Source: Lagopus muta (taxonomy: Eukaryota; Chordata; Aves; Galliformes; Phasianidae). Taken from it: a stretch of DNA of 64,000 nt. This document shows, piece by piece, positions 19,520 through 42,200 of this stretch. The stretch spans positions 9,672,001 through 9,736,000 of the forward strand of contig NC_064443.1 in assembly GCF_023343835.1 (NCBI RefSeq), given 5' to 3'. Every line of letters begins with the position of its first letter. Position 1 is the stretch's first letter. A program made the translations under genes and the position numbers. A model generated the notes under the pieces. The model was not told the DNA's origin, ran no database searches, and saw only the letters and a list, made by a program, of their open reading frames with translations.

Positions 19520-22500
19520 CGGGTGGTTCTTGTTCGTGTGAGGTGTCCCCGTGCTGCTCCTTTCCTTCCTTTGCCTGGAAGAGGAACGGGAAGCCTACCA
19601 TGTAGTGTTGCTCCTGAGCTTGGCGTTCTGTCCTGTTTGGGTTACTGGTGCTCTTGGTGCTTTTTTAGTGTTGTAGTTCCTCTCTTTCAGAGTTTTGTCC
19701 TGAAGCAGAAGCGATAGTGAAAGTTGGAGAGAAGGGAGTTGAGCCCTGTCAGGACAGACGTGCCACCTGTTTGTTCGAGAATGCAATGTGAATGGCGATG
19801 GCTTTGATCTAAGGGGAGATCTGAACGACTGTCTTTAAAGGGGAGCAAAGAAAAAAGGTTTCTCTTTTTCCTTGAAAGCTATGTAACCTATTGGAGTAAT
19901 GCTTTCATTTAAGCAGGGATCTGCTAAGTGCATCTCTCTGCCACTTGCATCCGGAACTGTAGGCAGCAATTCCAGCCCTGATGTGGTCTGTGCTTTCCGA
20001 TGCTGTTTTCAGAAAGAAGGGAAACAATCAGTTTTATTAAACCTGGAAGTCTGGTAGGTTTGTGTGACCACATCTGTGAGGTTGAGTTTTGAGACTGCAG
20101 ACAACTGCTAGTAACCTGAGCCTCAGTTTTCATTGGTTACACTATGCATCCTGAACCAAAAAGCAGAATCCCCTTACTAAGAGGCAGCTGCCTGGCCAGG
20201 AGGTGCAGCTGAGCCTCCAGCACTGTGTCTCTGCCTGGATGGAGAAACGCTGCTCAACCACATCAGGCTCAATTCAACTGTAATATAGCAAACTCCTTTT
20301 TTCCTTTTATTTTCCAGTGTTTGGCAGTTCAGGCTGTCTGTTAGAAGGAAAGCTGGGTTGGGGTGTGGGATGCTGATGTGTGGCTGTGGGGTGGCTTCAG
20401 CTCTTCTGTGTGGGCTGAGCTGGCGGCTCTGGGCAGGGTGTGGTGAGTGAGGGCTATGCTCAGCTAACTGGGTTAGTTCAGATGAGCTGGGGCATGGGTT
20501 GGAAAGTGCAGCAGGGAGCAGTGGTGCTGGGTGTGATGAAGGCTGTTTCCCGGGCATCAGTTCCCAGTGCCATTGCTGTGGGTTTGTTGCTGGTGGCCTC
20601 AACCAGAATAGGGCAATTCTCAACATCTTCTCTGTGGCCGTTGGCTATGAGAAAAGCATGACGTGTGCTGTGAGACTGATGGCTCTGGCTGCCCTTCGTG
20701 CCCTTGTATGTTGGGCGTTGTGCTGCTCTGCCTTTGTAGGATAGTAACACCAGGCCATAGTGAGCAGCCTGGCATGGAGGTAATCTCAATTCTGCTTTGC
20801 CCTTTGAAACCTTGTGACTGAGGCTGGCTGTTGCATGTGGCCAACTCCTCTCCTTATCAGCAGCTCACTGCTGTTGTGTGATAGCGATGGATTCTAGGGA
20901 AAAAGGTTGGAGTCTCCTTGTTCTTTTTCTGAGGACATGTTTATTTTTCCAGGTAGGTCTGCAGCTTTATAATCAAACCCTTTTCACTGGGATTTCCCAA
21001 GTCAAATTCTTGGTCCCAGTAGCAGTTAGAGGTGTCATGGTTCACAGCTGATGTAATTCTACCCATGCTCTGTGAGTTTTCTCTATCCTTTCCCAGCATT
21101 TTTAAATTTCGGAAGGAATAAATTCTTCTGCATTGGTAAATATGAATGTATTTGTCTTTGCTGCTACTGAGATGTAGAGGTCAGTGAAAGTGTTTCAGAA
21201 GAGAAGAATGAAGTGAAGTTATTTACAGGAAATCCTCAATGGTGTCAGAGGAGTGAGTTACTGGAGGGAAGAGAAGACACTTATGGGGAGATGTGCAGTG
21301 TGGAGGTGGTTTGCTGGAACCCCTGCTAGAACTAAGATCATTTGGCACAGATATTGCCATCTCAGCACAAAGTTGATCTTTCCAGGTCTGTGTGTTTATT
21401 TAATGACATCTCTCGTGCAGCACAGCATATGGCAGTTGCACAGGAGAATCTCATCCCAGTGAGTATCTGTCAATGTGGGTGAATCAAAGGGAGGGTTTGT
21501 TAGCTGGGAGAGGCATGGGTACCCCCTGCCCTCAGAAGACTTAAGACAAATCTCAGCCTCTGAAGAAAACTCTGTGCCCTGGAGACCTGGGCAGTTTGTG
21601 GGGAAGGTGCTACTGAGCTCTGAAAGCTCCGGAGGTGGCGCAGGGCTGTACTGCTTGTTCTTTCTGACCTGTGAGTCATCTCAGCCCTACCAGGGAAATG
21701 ACCTGCTGACTCCTGGCATTGAGGCTGTTGGCTTTACCAGCCAGGGTTAAATTCAGACAGGGGGAGATGTCTTCTTTTAAGATGAATCCTGGATTGACCG
21801 CAGCATGCAGTGCTGTCTCTGGCTATGTGCATTTTTGGGATGGCAGTTGGTAGAGATGTTTCAGTCTGTGTCATCTGCAGCCACATCCCTGGAGGGTGCA
21901 GGGGGATGTGATGAGACCTTCAACACACTGCTGGTCAAGTGTATTTAGCAGTGAGAGTTGCTACTTTAGGGTAAGAAGGGGGAGGATCTGCACAAGCTAA
22001 CACTGAATCAGGAGAAAGTTTACTAGTCAACCTCTAATCCTGCTCTACAGTGAACCAGCATTCATCCAAGCTTCTAAGGTGACCATGGAATCAACAGAGA
22101 AACTGCAGCTATTACTTACACTGCTACAACGTTTACGAAGCCACTGGGCACAAAACATGTGGTGCTTTCTGGAGAACAGAGTTTCTGTTCATCTTCTGTA
22201 AGGACAGCTAATAGTACAGCAGTGTAGGGCCTGGGGGTGGGCAGATGGCAGAAAAGATAAGAAAGTTCTCTGTGGCAGGCAATTCAGAAACACCTAATCA
22301 GGAGAATGGGAAGCTCTCTCTTGTCCTTTTTCAGGTGCCTGGAGAGGGCTAAGACAGGGCAGGCTAACAAGCTAAGCCCCACAGTTCATTTTGAGTTCAG
22401 AGCTCTTTGGTGCCCGGGAGTTCAACCCGAAGAAAAACACATCAGGTAGGGACAGCTGCTGAGCCTGGGTTTGTGAACTCCTGGGTTTGTGTGCATCCAG

Positions 22501-23225
22501 GTGTCTGAGAAGTGCGATGTGACCTGGATGGGGGGGTGTGAAGAAGGTGGAGAACCTGATGCTAGTAGGGTTATAGGAAGGTGCCAACTTTACACATCTT
22601 TACTGTTCTGATTTTAAAATCAGAATAGTTCTGGTGTCTTGTGGAGAGAAAAATGCTGATTTTTTTTTTTTTTTTTTGCTTTCTTGATGTTGATTTCTGA
22701 ATATAGTACATACAGTCCCTGTAGATAAAAGTATGTGGGGCTCTGACTGTAGGTTTGGTAACAGCAATAGGTTTTAGTTATGAACCTTCAACTTGACTTT
22801 TGTAGGAATTAATTTGTTGACTTCTTGGGCTTGGGATCTAGAATAATTGATGCTCTGATGCAGCAGGGTTTTTGTCTGATGATGCCATGTATTGCTGCTG
22901 AGCTTTGATTTATTCTATCAATCTGCTGAGGCTCAAGCAATCACTGTTTGAAGGTGCATTTTACTCTGATACAAGATGCTGATTTTATACTGTCTGCCCT
23001 AATGGCTGTGTGCAGAGTGAAGGCAGGTGTTATTCTGTTGTGTCATGCAGTCTTTCTGATTATAATAATTTGCAGTAACAAGCAGGAAGCAGTTGTGTGG
23101 GGGCCTAATGGAAGGGATACACTTTTTTAGCTCTGACTCACAACTGCTTTAATGTTCTCTTTTCTCTGCTGCTGTTGTCCCGTGCCACGTTTGACCTGAA
23201 CTTGCAAGGAGGCAGGATATTCCAG
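19520..23225 (+). other. Probable TPRA1 first intron
   Basis: About 3.7 kb between the CpG island and the first coding exon. No coding exon, CR1 copy or RNA gene was recognised. A T17-type homopolymer lies near 22660-22678. Open frames here are short and unsupported. Confidence 0.55.
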
Positions 23226-23228
23226 TCC

Positions 23229-32304
<9,076 letters not shown>

Positions 32305-34775
32305 GGCAGGGCTCCCCCCTGCACCTTATGAACTCCCTGATGCTGAGGATGTTAGGATATCCACTGGAAATCTGTTCATCGCTATCTGCTGTGGCTTTCC
32401 TCTTTTCCTTAGGATTTCTGAAACCTATCATGGAACTAAGTTGGCAGCCTTTTTGGAGAGAATATTTCCCGTCACTGCCTGAGAGCAATCCAGAACAGTC
32501 CTGTTCATAAACCTATAAACATTGAACCTTCCTGATTCTTTGCGTTCCAGATGTGAATATGGCCCAGAAGGACAGGCCTGACTGGCACCTCCTGCTTTTC
32601 AATGACTGACAGCACTTGTCTGCCAACTAAGGGAAATGTCGTTTAGAAGCTGTTTATTTGACTGTGTATTCTACACACATGGAGAGAGTTTGGTGGTTTA
32701 AACCAAAGTTTGTGTTCCTGGGCTTTCTCAGGAAGCACAGTTGTCTGGATCTTATCACTACCATGGATGGGTGGCAATAGATGTGTCTCAATGGCGAAGC
32801 TGCTCAGTTGGACTCATCTCTGGTTTCAGCTAATGCTAATGAAAACTGTGAATTGCAATTGTTAGGAGTTAAAAGGATTGCAATCTGAGTGTGTAGGAAG
32901 GAGAAAAGAGGTGTGAAGAGAAATGAGCTGCCTAGTGTATCCTAGGGCTGCTCTGGGAAGCACAGCTGGTATCTCGCAGCACCTGTGTGAGCTGACACAA
33001 TAATAGGGAGGCAGGACAGGCAGCTGCTGCCCAGCTGAGCTGAAGTAGTTATGAAACAATCTGTGGAGACTGCACTGCTGTTCATCTGAGCTCACAGGAA
33101 CATCTCAATAACAGCACTGAAGCGGGGTGAAGTTTCAAGAACACAGCATGTACAGTAGGTATGTGTTATGTCTTCACCATGCTTCATGGCAGGGTCGTGG
33201 AGAGGGCTGTGAAGGAAGAGGCTGTCTGTGCTGATGAAGGCTTCAAAGATGTTCAGATGCCTGAGGCAGGATAGAAGCTGATGAATCTGAGCTGTCAGTG
33301 TCTAGTGATGGGAGTTCTTAAACACCACAGGCATCTTAAGATCAAATTGGCCCGTGTTCTAGGTTGGGTGGGAAGTGGATGCAGATAGAACTGCTGTGGC
33401 AGTGTCCTCTTGTGTTACAGTTCAGTTCCCCAGACTTCTAATGACCTTAATAGGCTTTTCATCTTGATACATTGAAAATACTTATGGGCATGTGAAGTGT
33501 GGTTCATTTAAAAGCTATCTGGAAATTCTTAGTCTCTTCCACACTGGAATAGGAACTGTTGTCAGAGCTGTTTGATGTGCAGTTCCAAGACAGTTTGTTC
33601 CAATTCAGGGACTGTTGAGCTGATAGCTGCAGTAAACTGGTTTCTGAGACAGACTGTGCTGTCCAAGGACGAAGAGGTTTATTCTTCTAGCTTTGGGGAA
33701 GTCAGCTTTGGGGGAACCTACCTGTGTCATCTGGGTAGGTGGAGATCTGCTGTAGGTGATAATATCTTCCCATTAGAAAGAGTAGAAAGAGGGGAAATTT
33801 GAAACGTTTTGGCACTGTGCATCTCTTGCCCCACCTCACTGCTGTTCCTGAAAAAGAATATTGGGGTAAGAGTTCCTGGGGAAATCATCACGCAGGGTGC
33901 AGCATGGAGGTATCAGTTTAGAATCATGAGTGTATGCAGCGAATGCATTTTCCATGTAGGGAAAGAAATAGTTTAGATAAGAACACAAGGTTCCTGTCAG
34001 TTGACAAAACTATGCAGGCCCTTCACTTATCTTTTATTTCGTTAATGAGCAATGCAGCTTCTCTGTTCTGCAGCCTGGGGACTTTGCCCTGTGGGCTTCT
34101 GGGTAGCATTGACACCATTAATAATAAAATTTCTAAAGTTCCACAAAACTTTTTGTTTTATCAAGTGAAGAAAAAATTTCCACGTGTGAGAGCTGGAGTG
34201 TCTAGCCTGCCACATTTCTCCTGCTGTAATGACTATGGAAGGGGTGGACAAGCAACTGGCCTGGCCAAGTTGGTCCTTGCCACATCAGAGAAGTTTCTGT
34301 GCTCCTCCTTTTTCTTGCTGTGAGTCTGCATCAGCCACATTTTACTTGTAAAAGGGATGGATGATGTGGTGCCTGAATTGCCCAGTTGCTGCTCTTACTG
34401 TGGCTCCGACCCTGAGCTGCTGTTAGCAAGCATGGGAAAACCTGCAGAGCTTCCCTGGAGTCTGTTGGCCTTGGACAGGTCTGAAAGATTGGAATGTCTA
34501 AGCAGATCTGCTGTGCAGGTGGTCAGTGTGTCCATACTGTCCTTTGCCAGCAGGATTCCAGTATTTCTGGAGCTTCCCATGTTGCTGGGGAGCTTCTGTG
34601 CTAGGTCACGGACTGACCTTCCTTCTGGTGTATTTCTATGTATATAAGGCTTTGGGCTGTATTCACAACAGGCCTTGAGCAGAAGTGTGTTGTGTGTGGG
34701 GGGGTGTGTAAAGAGTCTAAATAGAGAATAAATGTATATTTTTGTTTGTAAAATAAAGAAATACAATGATGTTTG
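32305..34775 (+). other. TPRA1: TPRA1 3' UTR
   Basis: About 2.45 kb between the TPRA1 stop and the paired AATAAA signals near 34.73-34.76 kb. No convincing coding potential or repeat was seen. The length is plausible for a 3' UTR but shorter isoforms cannot be excluded. Confidence 0.65.
34727..34757 (+). terminator. Two AATAAA poly(A) signals for TPRA1
   Basis: AATAAA at 34727-34732 and at 34752-34757 on the plus strand, after a GT-rich stretch (TGTGTGTGGGGGGGTGTGT), about 2.4 kb past the TPRA1 stop and before the next CpG island. Confidence 0.65.
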
Positions 34776-35189
34776 GCATAAACGGTTATACTTTCTTAAA
34801 TGACCTGTGTTGTGGAGTATTAAAAAAACAAGCTTAGCAGATATTAATGGAGTTACATGGTGCCTTTTTACAAGAGACAGAATTTTCCCTTTCTGGAAGG
34901 CTAGGACAGCAGAGTATGTTCAGGTATAAGCAGTTGAGTTTGTTCTCTGTAACTGGATCCTGCTGTTCCCAGGTGTCTCCAGCACTGGGGGCTCTGCTGT
35001 AGGCAGGGTTTCTTCCTTAGGAAAAAGCCTGTGTGGCGAGACTTCTCGTTCTGGGCTTTGGGATGAATGGTGATGGCTTTTTCAGTGCCAACAGCTGACG
35101 CTGCTCTGTCACGCTGCACTCTTGAGAACTCCAGCAATGGGGAAAGTCCCCAAAGAATTACACAAATATTCGCCGCTTGCAGGACGAAG

Positions 35190-35800
35190 CAGTAGGACGG
35201 GGCTGTCTGCCGGCCGGAGCAGGGAGCTCTGGATGTGCCGTGTCCGCGCAGGACGCGCTCGGACGTCCCCGCCGCCGGGCTGCCGCCTCCGGACCACAGC
35301 TCCCGTGGTGCCCCGCGGCCCGCCGCCAGTACGGCGCCACGCGGTTGGCAGCCCCGGAGCCGCCCGCCAATGGGAGCCCGCGATGTTGGCGGGCGCCGGC
35401 AAAGGGGAGGTGCTGCTCGGCGCGGGAGGAGAGGCGTCCACAGCGGCCGCCCCGCCGGCATGGGGGGCAGTGAGAGCAGCCACGGCGGCAGGAAGGTGTC
35501 CTTCGGGTTGGACGAGCGGGAGCAAGTTCGGGTGCTGCAGGGCATCAGGGTGAGGCGCTGCGGGGCGGCGGGCCCGGGCACGGCTTTGCTCAGGGGGACG
35601 CGGCAGCCCCGGGCCGGCCTGCGCCCATCTCAGTGCACCGTGTGTGTGGCGCGACTCCGCGCCGAGCTCCGTGTGCCCACGGCCGCTGTATTTCTGTGTG
35701 CCTTTGGACGCCGTTCCTGGGTGATGGGCGCTGTGTGTGTGCGCAGCCTGCCCTGCCCGCGGGCTGAATGTGAAGGCTGCGTTGTGTTTGGTTCGCCTCC
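35190..35800 (+). promoter_or_regulatory. CpG island promoter of CHCHD6
   Basis: Dense CpG from about 35.19 to 35.8 kb covering the CHCHD6 start codon. CCAAT boxes are visible at 35367-35371 (CGCCCGCCAATGGGAGC) and inside intron 1 near 35799. No TATA box. About 0.4 kb separates it from the TPRA1 poly(A) signals, so the two genes are closely spaced in the same direction. Confidence 0.75.
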
Positions 35801-38286
35801 AATGGGCGCTGCTCATTCGCACTGTATTTCTATCGAACAGAATTATTTTGAGATATCTACTGCCTTTCAGGTTGAAATTGGGCAGGTGTGGCTCTTAGTT
35901 TGTCTGTAGGCTGGAAGTTTTATCGCCAGTTTTCTGCTATGGCCGTCTGCTCGGTGGATGAAGAAAGGTGCTGGCTGCAATCTTTTGGGACTCCTGTATG
36001 GCCTCTAATGCCATCCCTCATGAGGAGAACAGCAGAGCACCTTCACTGTAAACGTGGTCAGGCTTCCTAGCAAGGTGATTGGTGCCTCACATCTGCCAGT
36101 GTTCAAGAGGCACTGGGATAATGCCCTCAGAAATGTGCTTTAACTTTCGGTTAGTCTTTGAGTGTTCACACAGTTGGATCAGATGTCTCTGATGGTCCCT
36201 TCCACCTGAGCTTTTCTGGTTTTGGAGCAGCTTAAAGGCTAACAAATTAAATGCCTTTATCCTGACGCATATGTACATTAAGTGCTCAGTTGACTAACTT
36301 GAGTAATTGCTTTCTCATGTGTGTGTTTTAGCTCACTGAAGATGTAGTGAATCGGATGAAAGAATCTCAAAGTAAAAGGGACAGCCAGAGGTCACCCCAC
36401 TTACCCAGTGGTACAGCTCAATTTTCAACAGCCGCAGAAGGGAAACCCAAATCTCCTACAGGTACTGCCGGTCCCTGTCGGGTCTACTGATTTGACACCT
36501 GTAGGGGAACTGTTAGGTCAGAGTTTGAACTGATGGTGAACACCTGGTGAAGGGGTGTGGCTGGCCCAGGGAGCACAGGCAAATTGTTTGCATCTGTGGT
36601 TCCCATGAGACTAGAAGGGGTGGACCAGTGTGGGGTCCCCCCTGGGCTCATATAAGCACCAGCCACTGAATGAAGAGCATCTCTTGGACCTAGGCTGCTT
36701 CCTGTGAAGGGCTGCCACATACCCTTACCTGCCACATAGCCCCTTCACCACCTGGGTGAGTTTCAGTCTTTTTTGTGTGTATGACTGTTGGCCTACCTGC
36801 AAATACTTTTCCTGGTGTTCCCAAGAATGCGTCAGAAGCAATTTTGCTGCTTCCTGAGCAGAACAGCATGCTGCTTAGCACTTGTTATATAGCATGAATG
36901 TATCCTGAGAAGAGCCACTGAAATGCTGTGGTTCTAGTTCTGTTGCTGTGGGACCTTAAGCAAGGCAACTTGTTTTTGTAGATCTTTTTGTTTTGTCTTT
37001 AGGATGCCATCGTTCTCAGATGCATTAAGAAACTTGTATGACTTTGTGAGTGTAGAATTTCAGATAAACACACAGTAAGCAAGGCAGTAATTTTTTTTTA
37101 CGTTATCTTGTGTTTCTTGAAACTTGTTTTACTGTCCCTTTTCCATGCACAGGGAGTATATAGTGGATGGGTGGGGAGATGCTGCTTTTTGTTCTTTGGA
37201 AATGTTTGTTCTTGGAGGAGAAGCATAGACTAAACACAGGTTACACGGTACGTCGAGCGAATGGTGAGAGCATGATTTCTGAATTTGACTTTCCTTACAC
37301 TTCAGAAAATGATTCGATTTCTGTTGGTTCACAAATATAGAAACAACTAGAAAATGGACTAAAACTATGCTTATGTTTCAGTATAAAACTATCTGTGAGT
37401 AACATCCTTCCCTAGACAGGCGTGTAGTATACTTGGTTCAGTGTGCCTTGCTGAAGATAGTGCTGTCAGTGTTTCTTTCTTCCACGAAGTCTAATTCCAT
37501 CTGATTTGAATTTTCTTGAGAATTCTCTGGATTATTATTTATTGTCTTGATGGGATAACATGTATTAAGTGTTCTTATCAGATGATTCAGGCTGTGTTTT
37601 GTATTACAGTTGTCAGTTTTGTTCTTTCTTTCTTTCTAGGAATCCAGCCACCAACAGCAAGTAACTCTGGTCAGAAGGCTACAGTTGCAGAGCAGGAATT
37701 ATATAGGAGGTGAGGTGAAGTTTGAGGAAAAGAGTAATTCAGCTCCTTTTATGCTGTGAAATAGGCTAACTCCTTTTATTGTGGTGCATCCTTTCATCTT
37801 GTCCAAAGCAGTATCTATTTATCTAGCTAACTACTTTCTATTATTGCAATTTTTAGGTGATAATTAAGTACTCAACAGAGCTAAATATAACTGAAATACA
37901 AGCCTATATAGAGCTCAGTTTGCTGTTTTAGCCTGGGCTGTTTGTCAGTGAAAGCTGCAGGTCATGCCTGAAGTTGGACTTTTGAATTTCTGCCGATAAC
38001 GGAGGGACTGTGAGCAGCTTTGTGCCAAACTGATTATGCATTTGGGGTTTTGCCCTTGTCAAGGATTGTCCATGCTAAGCCATGACCTGGTGCCAGAAGT
38101 CAGCTGATCAACTTTTCTGTTTGTCTTCGGCACTCCTATAGGTATGAGCAGGAGCAGGCCCTGGTTCAAGAGGAGCTGCTCCGGCTGGCCAAAAGAGAAA
38201 GGGAAGCAGCTGGTGAGGTGCTGAGTACTGCCCTTCAGCGGGAAAGGAGCAGCACCAATGAGGAGAGGAAGAGAGCAGCTCAGCTG
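35460..38286 (+). CDS. CHCHD6: CHCHD6 (MIC25), MICOS subunit, first four coding exons (partial)
   Basis: Exons 35460-35549, 36332-36461, 37640-37709 and 38142-38286 splice in phase to 145 residues. MIC25 sits on the intermembrane-space side of the mitochondrial inner membrane with MIC60 and MIC19 and helps hold cristae junctions. The product starts MGGSESSHGGRKVSFGLDE; the MGG start fits N-myristoylation as known for the paralogue MIC19 (inference). The fourth exon is a charged alpha-helical, probably coiled-coil stretch (EQALVQEELLRLAKRERE). The C-terminal coiled coil and the CHCH domain with twin CX9C motifs are not in this window. The exon-4 donor (CTG/GTGAGT) is good, so the gene continues to the right past 64000. 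CHCHD6 is a very long gene in human too. Confidence 0.93.
36085..36225 (+). mobile_element. Short CR1 3'-end fragment in CHCHD6 intron 1
   Basis: Contains the CR1-like order CAGTGTTCAAGAGGCACTGG, GTTGGATCAGATGTC and GATGGTCCCTTCCACCTGAG, which matches the region just before the CR1 3' end. Diverged and truncated at both sides. Confidence 0.7.
36499..36880 (+). mobile_element. Candidate solo LTR fragment in CHCHD6 intron 2
   Basis: The block begins TGTAGGGGAACTG, has a TATA-like CTCATATAAGCACC about 155 bases in, followed by a transcript-leader-like segment (AGAGCATCTCTTGGACC). This layout resembles an avian retroviral LTR. The 3' end and target-site duplication could not be defined and no internal viral sequence adjoins it, so a solo LTR or unrelated promoter-like sequence are both possible. 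Confidence 0.35.
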
Positions 38287-39217
38287 GTGAGTAACGGCCT
38301 CCGCTACGTTCCCATGCGGGACAGACTGGAATCACTCTGCTTGAAGGGGTTCATTAAATGTCACTTGTATGTTGAGTTTAGAAACTGCTTTAGTCTGAAA
38401 CGCTGGTCTCCTCGTAACTCTACTCCGTGGCTTAGAGTGTAGTCAGCAAGCTGCACCAGTTGTCTCTCAGTGATTCTAAGGCTTGCAGGGAATGGCACAA
38501 GCAATGACTGTGCTGAGAACAGCCTGACCTGTGGGGGAAGAAGGATGAATGGTTAGTGTGCTTTGTGTGTATGGGCTTGTTATCTGAGACAGTGTGTTCT
38601 TTTAAACTGGCAAGCGTATGAAACAAATGTATGCTTTTAAACTCTGCTGATCTGACCTGTCATGAAGCTTTGCTTTGTGTTCCTGGATTATGGTTGTGCA
38701 AGTAAACAAATCTAAAAAAAAAAAAAAATCTTGGATATTTATCATCCTGGTAACAAAATGTACTGATGCTTAATGCTCACTTGATACCATTTTATGTTGT
38801 GTTCTATTAAATACTGATTACTATGCCAATGCTGTACTGCCTGTACACAATACAGTATCTTACTGGAACTGCCACTTCTTCCTGACTTGCAGTGGGATGA
38901 GGTGGGACAGCAAGGTGGGGCTGTGCTTCCAGCACCTGAGGTCAAACTGCCTGTTTGTGTAAACTGTGATGTTGAAAATCTTTGTTGAGAAAACTGGGCT
39001 GAGAATAATTCTCTTAGCCTAGTGCATACTGAAAGAACGGCTTAGGAAGAGGGGACAGACTTGAGCAATGCTTGTTGTCTCTGTGTTCTGTCCTACTGAT
39101 CTCTTGCTTGCACTTGATTGAACTGAAGAATCTTTGTGGATTTTCTTTTCTGTGTGCTGAACAGCAATAGGCACAGCTTAGCCAGGCGTGTGATTTTTGC
39201 TGTGAAGCATTTTGAAG

Positions 39218-39277
39218 TTACAGTCATAGAATTGACTTAGGTTGGAAAGGACCTCAATGATCATCAAGCCTAATAAT
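39218..39277 (-). mobile_element. Short CR1 3'-end remnant
   Basis: Contains TCATAGAATTGACTTAGGTT then GGAAAGGACCTCAATGATCA, the reversed CR1 terminus. About 60 bases, in the large CHCHD6 intron. Confidence 0.75.
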
Positions 39278-42200
39278 AATACCTGGGGGCTGAGTAAATA
39301 AAATTTAAGTGAAAATAACTGTGCAATGGTTTGGACAGAAGACCCTTCTGGCAGTGACCCATTTCTGACAGTAACCCATGGCAGATGCTTCTGGAGCGCA
39401 TGAGAATAGAGCAGCCTTAAAGCAGTGCTTCCCACCTGTGTACCCTTGCAACTTCTGCCTTTCTGAGGTATAGAGACTTATTTGATTAAAAGTTGTTTGA
39501 TCACCTGGTGGTTAACAGTTGCATGCCTTCTGTGAATGTATTCATTTGTGGGTTTGGGCCCATCAGTGCCTTCTGACCCCGTGGTAACCTGCAGCACATG
39601 GCTGTGTTTGTAGAGCTCTGAGGTTGCTCTTGAAGGTATAGCTGGAAACTTCTGCTTGCCATATTGTGCCCTACCCATGAGAAGTCTGCCTGCTTGCTGA
39701 GCTTTAGGATAGCGATGTCTGAGGCAGGCTGTTCCTCTGGGTCAGCAGACACAGAGTTAGCTCTCTTCCCACTACAAGGAGCGTTATCCTTATGAATGCC
39801 ATTAGCAGCTCTGTAAAGAGAGGTGGGAGAAGCTAGTGGATTCAGAAGATAAGGCCTGCCTCAGAAACAGAGGCCTGCCCTCCTGCAGTGGATACAGAGA
39901 GCTCTGAGAGCTGTGACTAACAGAGACAGGCAATAGTTGTGAAGTCTGAGGAAAGTACCTCTAAATTGAGCAGGGGGCTGACCTCCAACATACAAAACCT
40001 GTTCTATTGTCTGAATTAGCTTTTAATCCTGCAGTATCGCATGTCCAGATACTGAAAACTTGCTGTTGTGCAAAAATCTGATCAGGCTCTTCCTGTGTAA
40101 CCTGTAAAATGTAAGTATTGGCCATGCAGTCTGGTGCAAGACCAAGAAACTGTTAAATTTCATTGCTCTTTAACTATCTCTTGATCAGTCATAAATTTAA
40201 GACTCTTAAAAATGAAACAGTCCAGCCTGTGCTTCCAAAGATGAGGTAAAAGCTGCTGTCTGTTAGTTGCTAGGTGTCTTGCGAAGCAGGAACTGTTTCT
40301 GTCAAGCTTGTAAAATTGTTAGGATCCCTATCAGGTTTGCTTTATCTCAGCTACAGTTTCCTTTCAGGCACCTTATTCTGCTCAGTCCTGCTCATATCTG
40401 CCCTTTGTCTTCCAGTATTTTCTTCCTTTATTTGGAATGGAGGTTGAATATTTTTGCTCACTCTTCTAGCTGCTTTCTAGCCCTCAAATATTAAGTAAAT
40501 GATGGGTGTGAACTGCACTTCCATCTCATCTGTATCTGTCATCCCTCTCAGGCAGGAAAGAGCAGTGGCAGTAGGTGCACCTGGTGGTAGTCTGGATGCA
40601 GGTGGAACGGGAAATTCTCTGCTGTTTATAAAGGAAAGGGCTTTCAGTGTTCTTGTTTTTTGCTATGAGGGAAGCCAGAGGAAAACGGGACGACTCCCAT
40701 GATGGAAATAAGTTGGTAATTTGCTTCTAACAGTACTTAACTGTGTAACAATTGAACATCATGCCACGTATCGTTAGGAAGGTTTGTTTTATTATTTCTA
40801 CTTTGATGCTTGCAGTAAGATCCTGAGCTGTGCTGTGCCCTGCCTGTATCACTTTGTCATGACTGGCTTTCTCTGACAGTTGTCTCTAGCAGTGCTGCTA
40901 TATTCTCCTTTTAACTTTACCACTTGTGGATCATAAATCCAAATATGGTAGCTGTATTTTGAAATGATTTCATTTTGATTGTGCTGAACATAGCTTGTCG
41001 TTTAATCTGTTCTTTATGACTTCCATCCTTCCTTTTATTATTGGCAGGATCTTTAAGGCACTTCAGTGAGACTAAGTACTGTGAAGTCCTGCAGAGAGCA
41101 TGGCTAATGTTTGGTAGGGAACTTGCTGTCTGTTTCTGGTTTATAGGGTACAAATTAAAACTTGATCATCTTTTTTGTGAACAGTTCACTGGTTACAAAA
41201 GGATGTGGATCCTGTTCTACACTCTTCTCTTTTTTTAATAACTTTGAACAAGGTATTTAGGTTCTAGACAGCTTAGGTTTTGACTAACACTCTTTAAAGC
41301 TTAAGAAGTTAACAACTGTAAGTAGAAACACTGCAGCATTGTCTTCACTTTGAGCAAGTGTGGCTTCTGGTGACACGTGTGGGACTGGCTCAGGCAGAAG
41401 CAGCCTGCTCAGCTGCTGCAGAACAGCTCTCACCACTTTATATCAGAAAATGTTTTCTTTGTGCATCTCTGCAGGATCACAGTGCTGGCTGGACTCTTCA
41501 GTAATTTAACACCACAAGTACTTGCAGGACAACAAGGGTGATAGGTAGGGTACTTCAGAGCAGGGCCTGCCCTGTGTGACTAATGCTTGTAGTCTCATGT
41601 GCAATCCACAGGAATCAGTCTGTCTTTTTTTCTGAACTCTAGTTTGGGGAACTTCTGAAGTTATCATAGTTATTTAATTCCTTGGCTGTGTTGTGAATAG
41701 TCTTGCATTTTCCTAAACCTCCAATCATTCCTTTTTCATTTCCGATTAATCAAAACCTCGTCTCTTCTTGCTGCTTCTGGCTTTTTTTTTTTTCTTACCA
41801 ACAAAAGAAACTTTGCAAGCAAAGCTGCTCTTTTTTTTTTTTTTTTTCTTGGTTTTGTAATCTCCTAATGCTGTGCAATGTATGCACTGTGAGCTGTCGT
41901 CTCACAGCCGGTGACTCCCAGCCTGATGGCTTTTGCTGAAGCCTTTGAAACAAATCAATGTGGGATGGGGTTGGAGAAAAGCAGAAGCTGGTGGGGGGAA
42001 TCCACACGATTAAGCGAAGACATCTCATTACTCCTCTAGAAAGGGAGGATTATAACTTATAAAATAGGAGGATCTCATTTAGGGGCCATGTGTGCCTCTG
42101 TTATCAGGACAGAGGGAGAGCAAATAGAATAAATGAAATTAATACTTTGAAAAGAAGCATTATGCGGATTTCAGAATCGAACTAATATGATTTGTGCAAA

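Noticed and set aside
34901-35581. 226-codon minus-strand open frame over the CHCHD6 CpG island
   Set aside because: High G+C removes stops by chance; the protein is low-complexity Pro/Arg/Ala and overlaps the real CHCHD6 start on the other strand.
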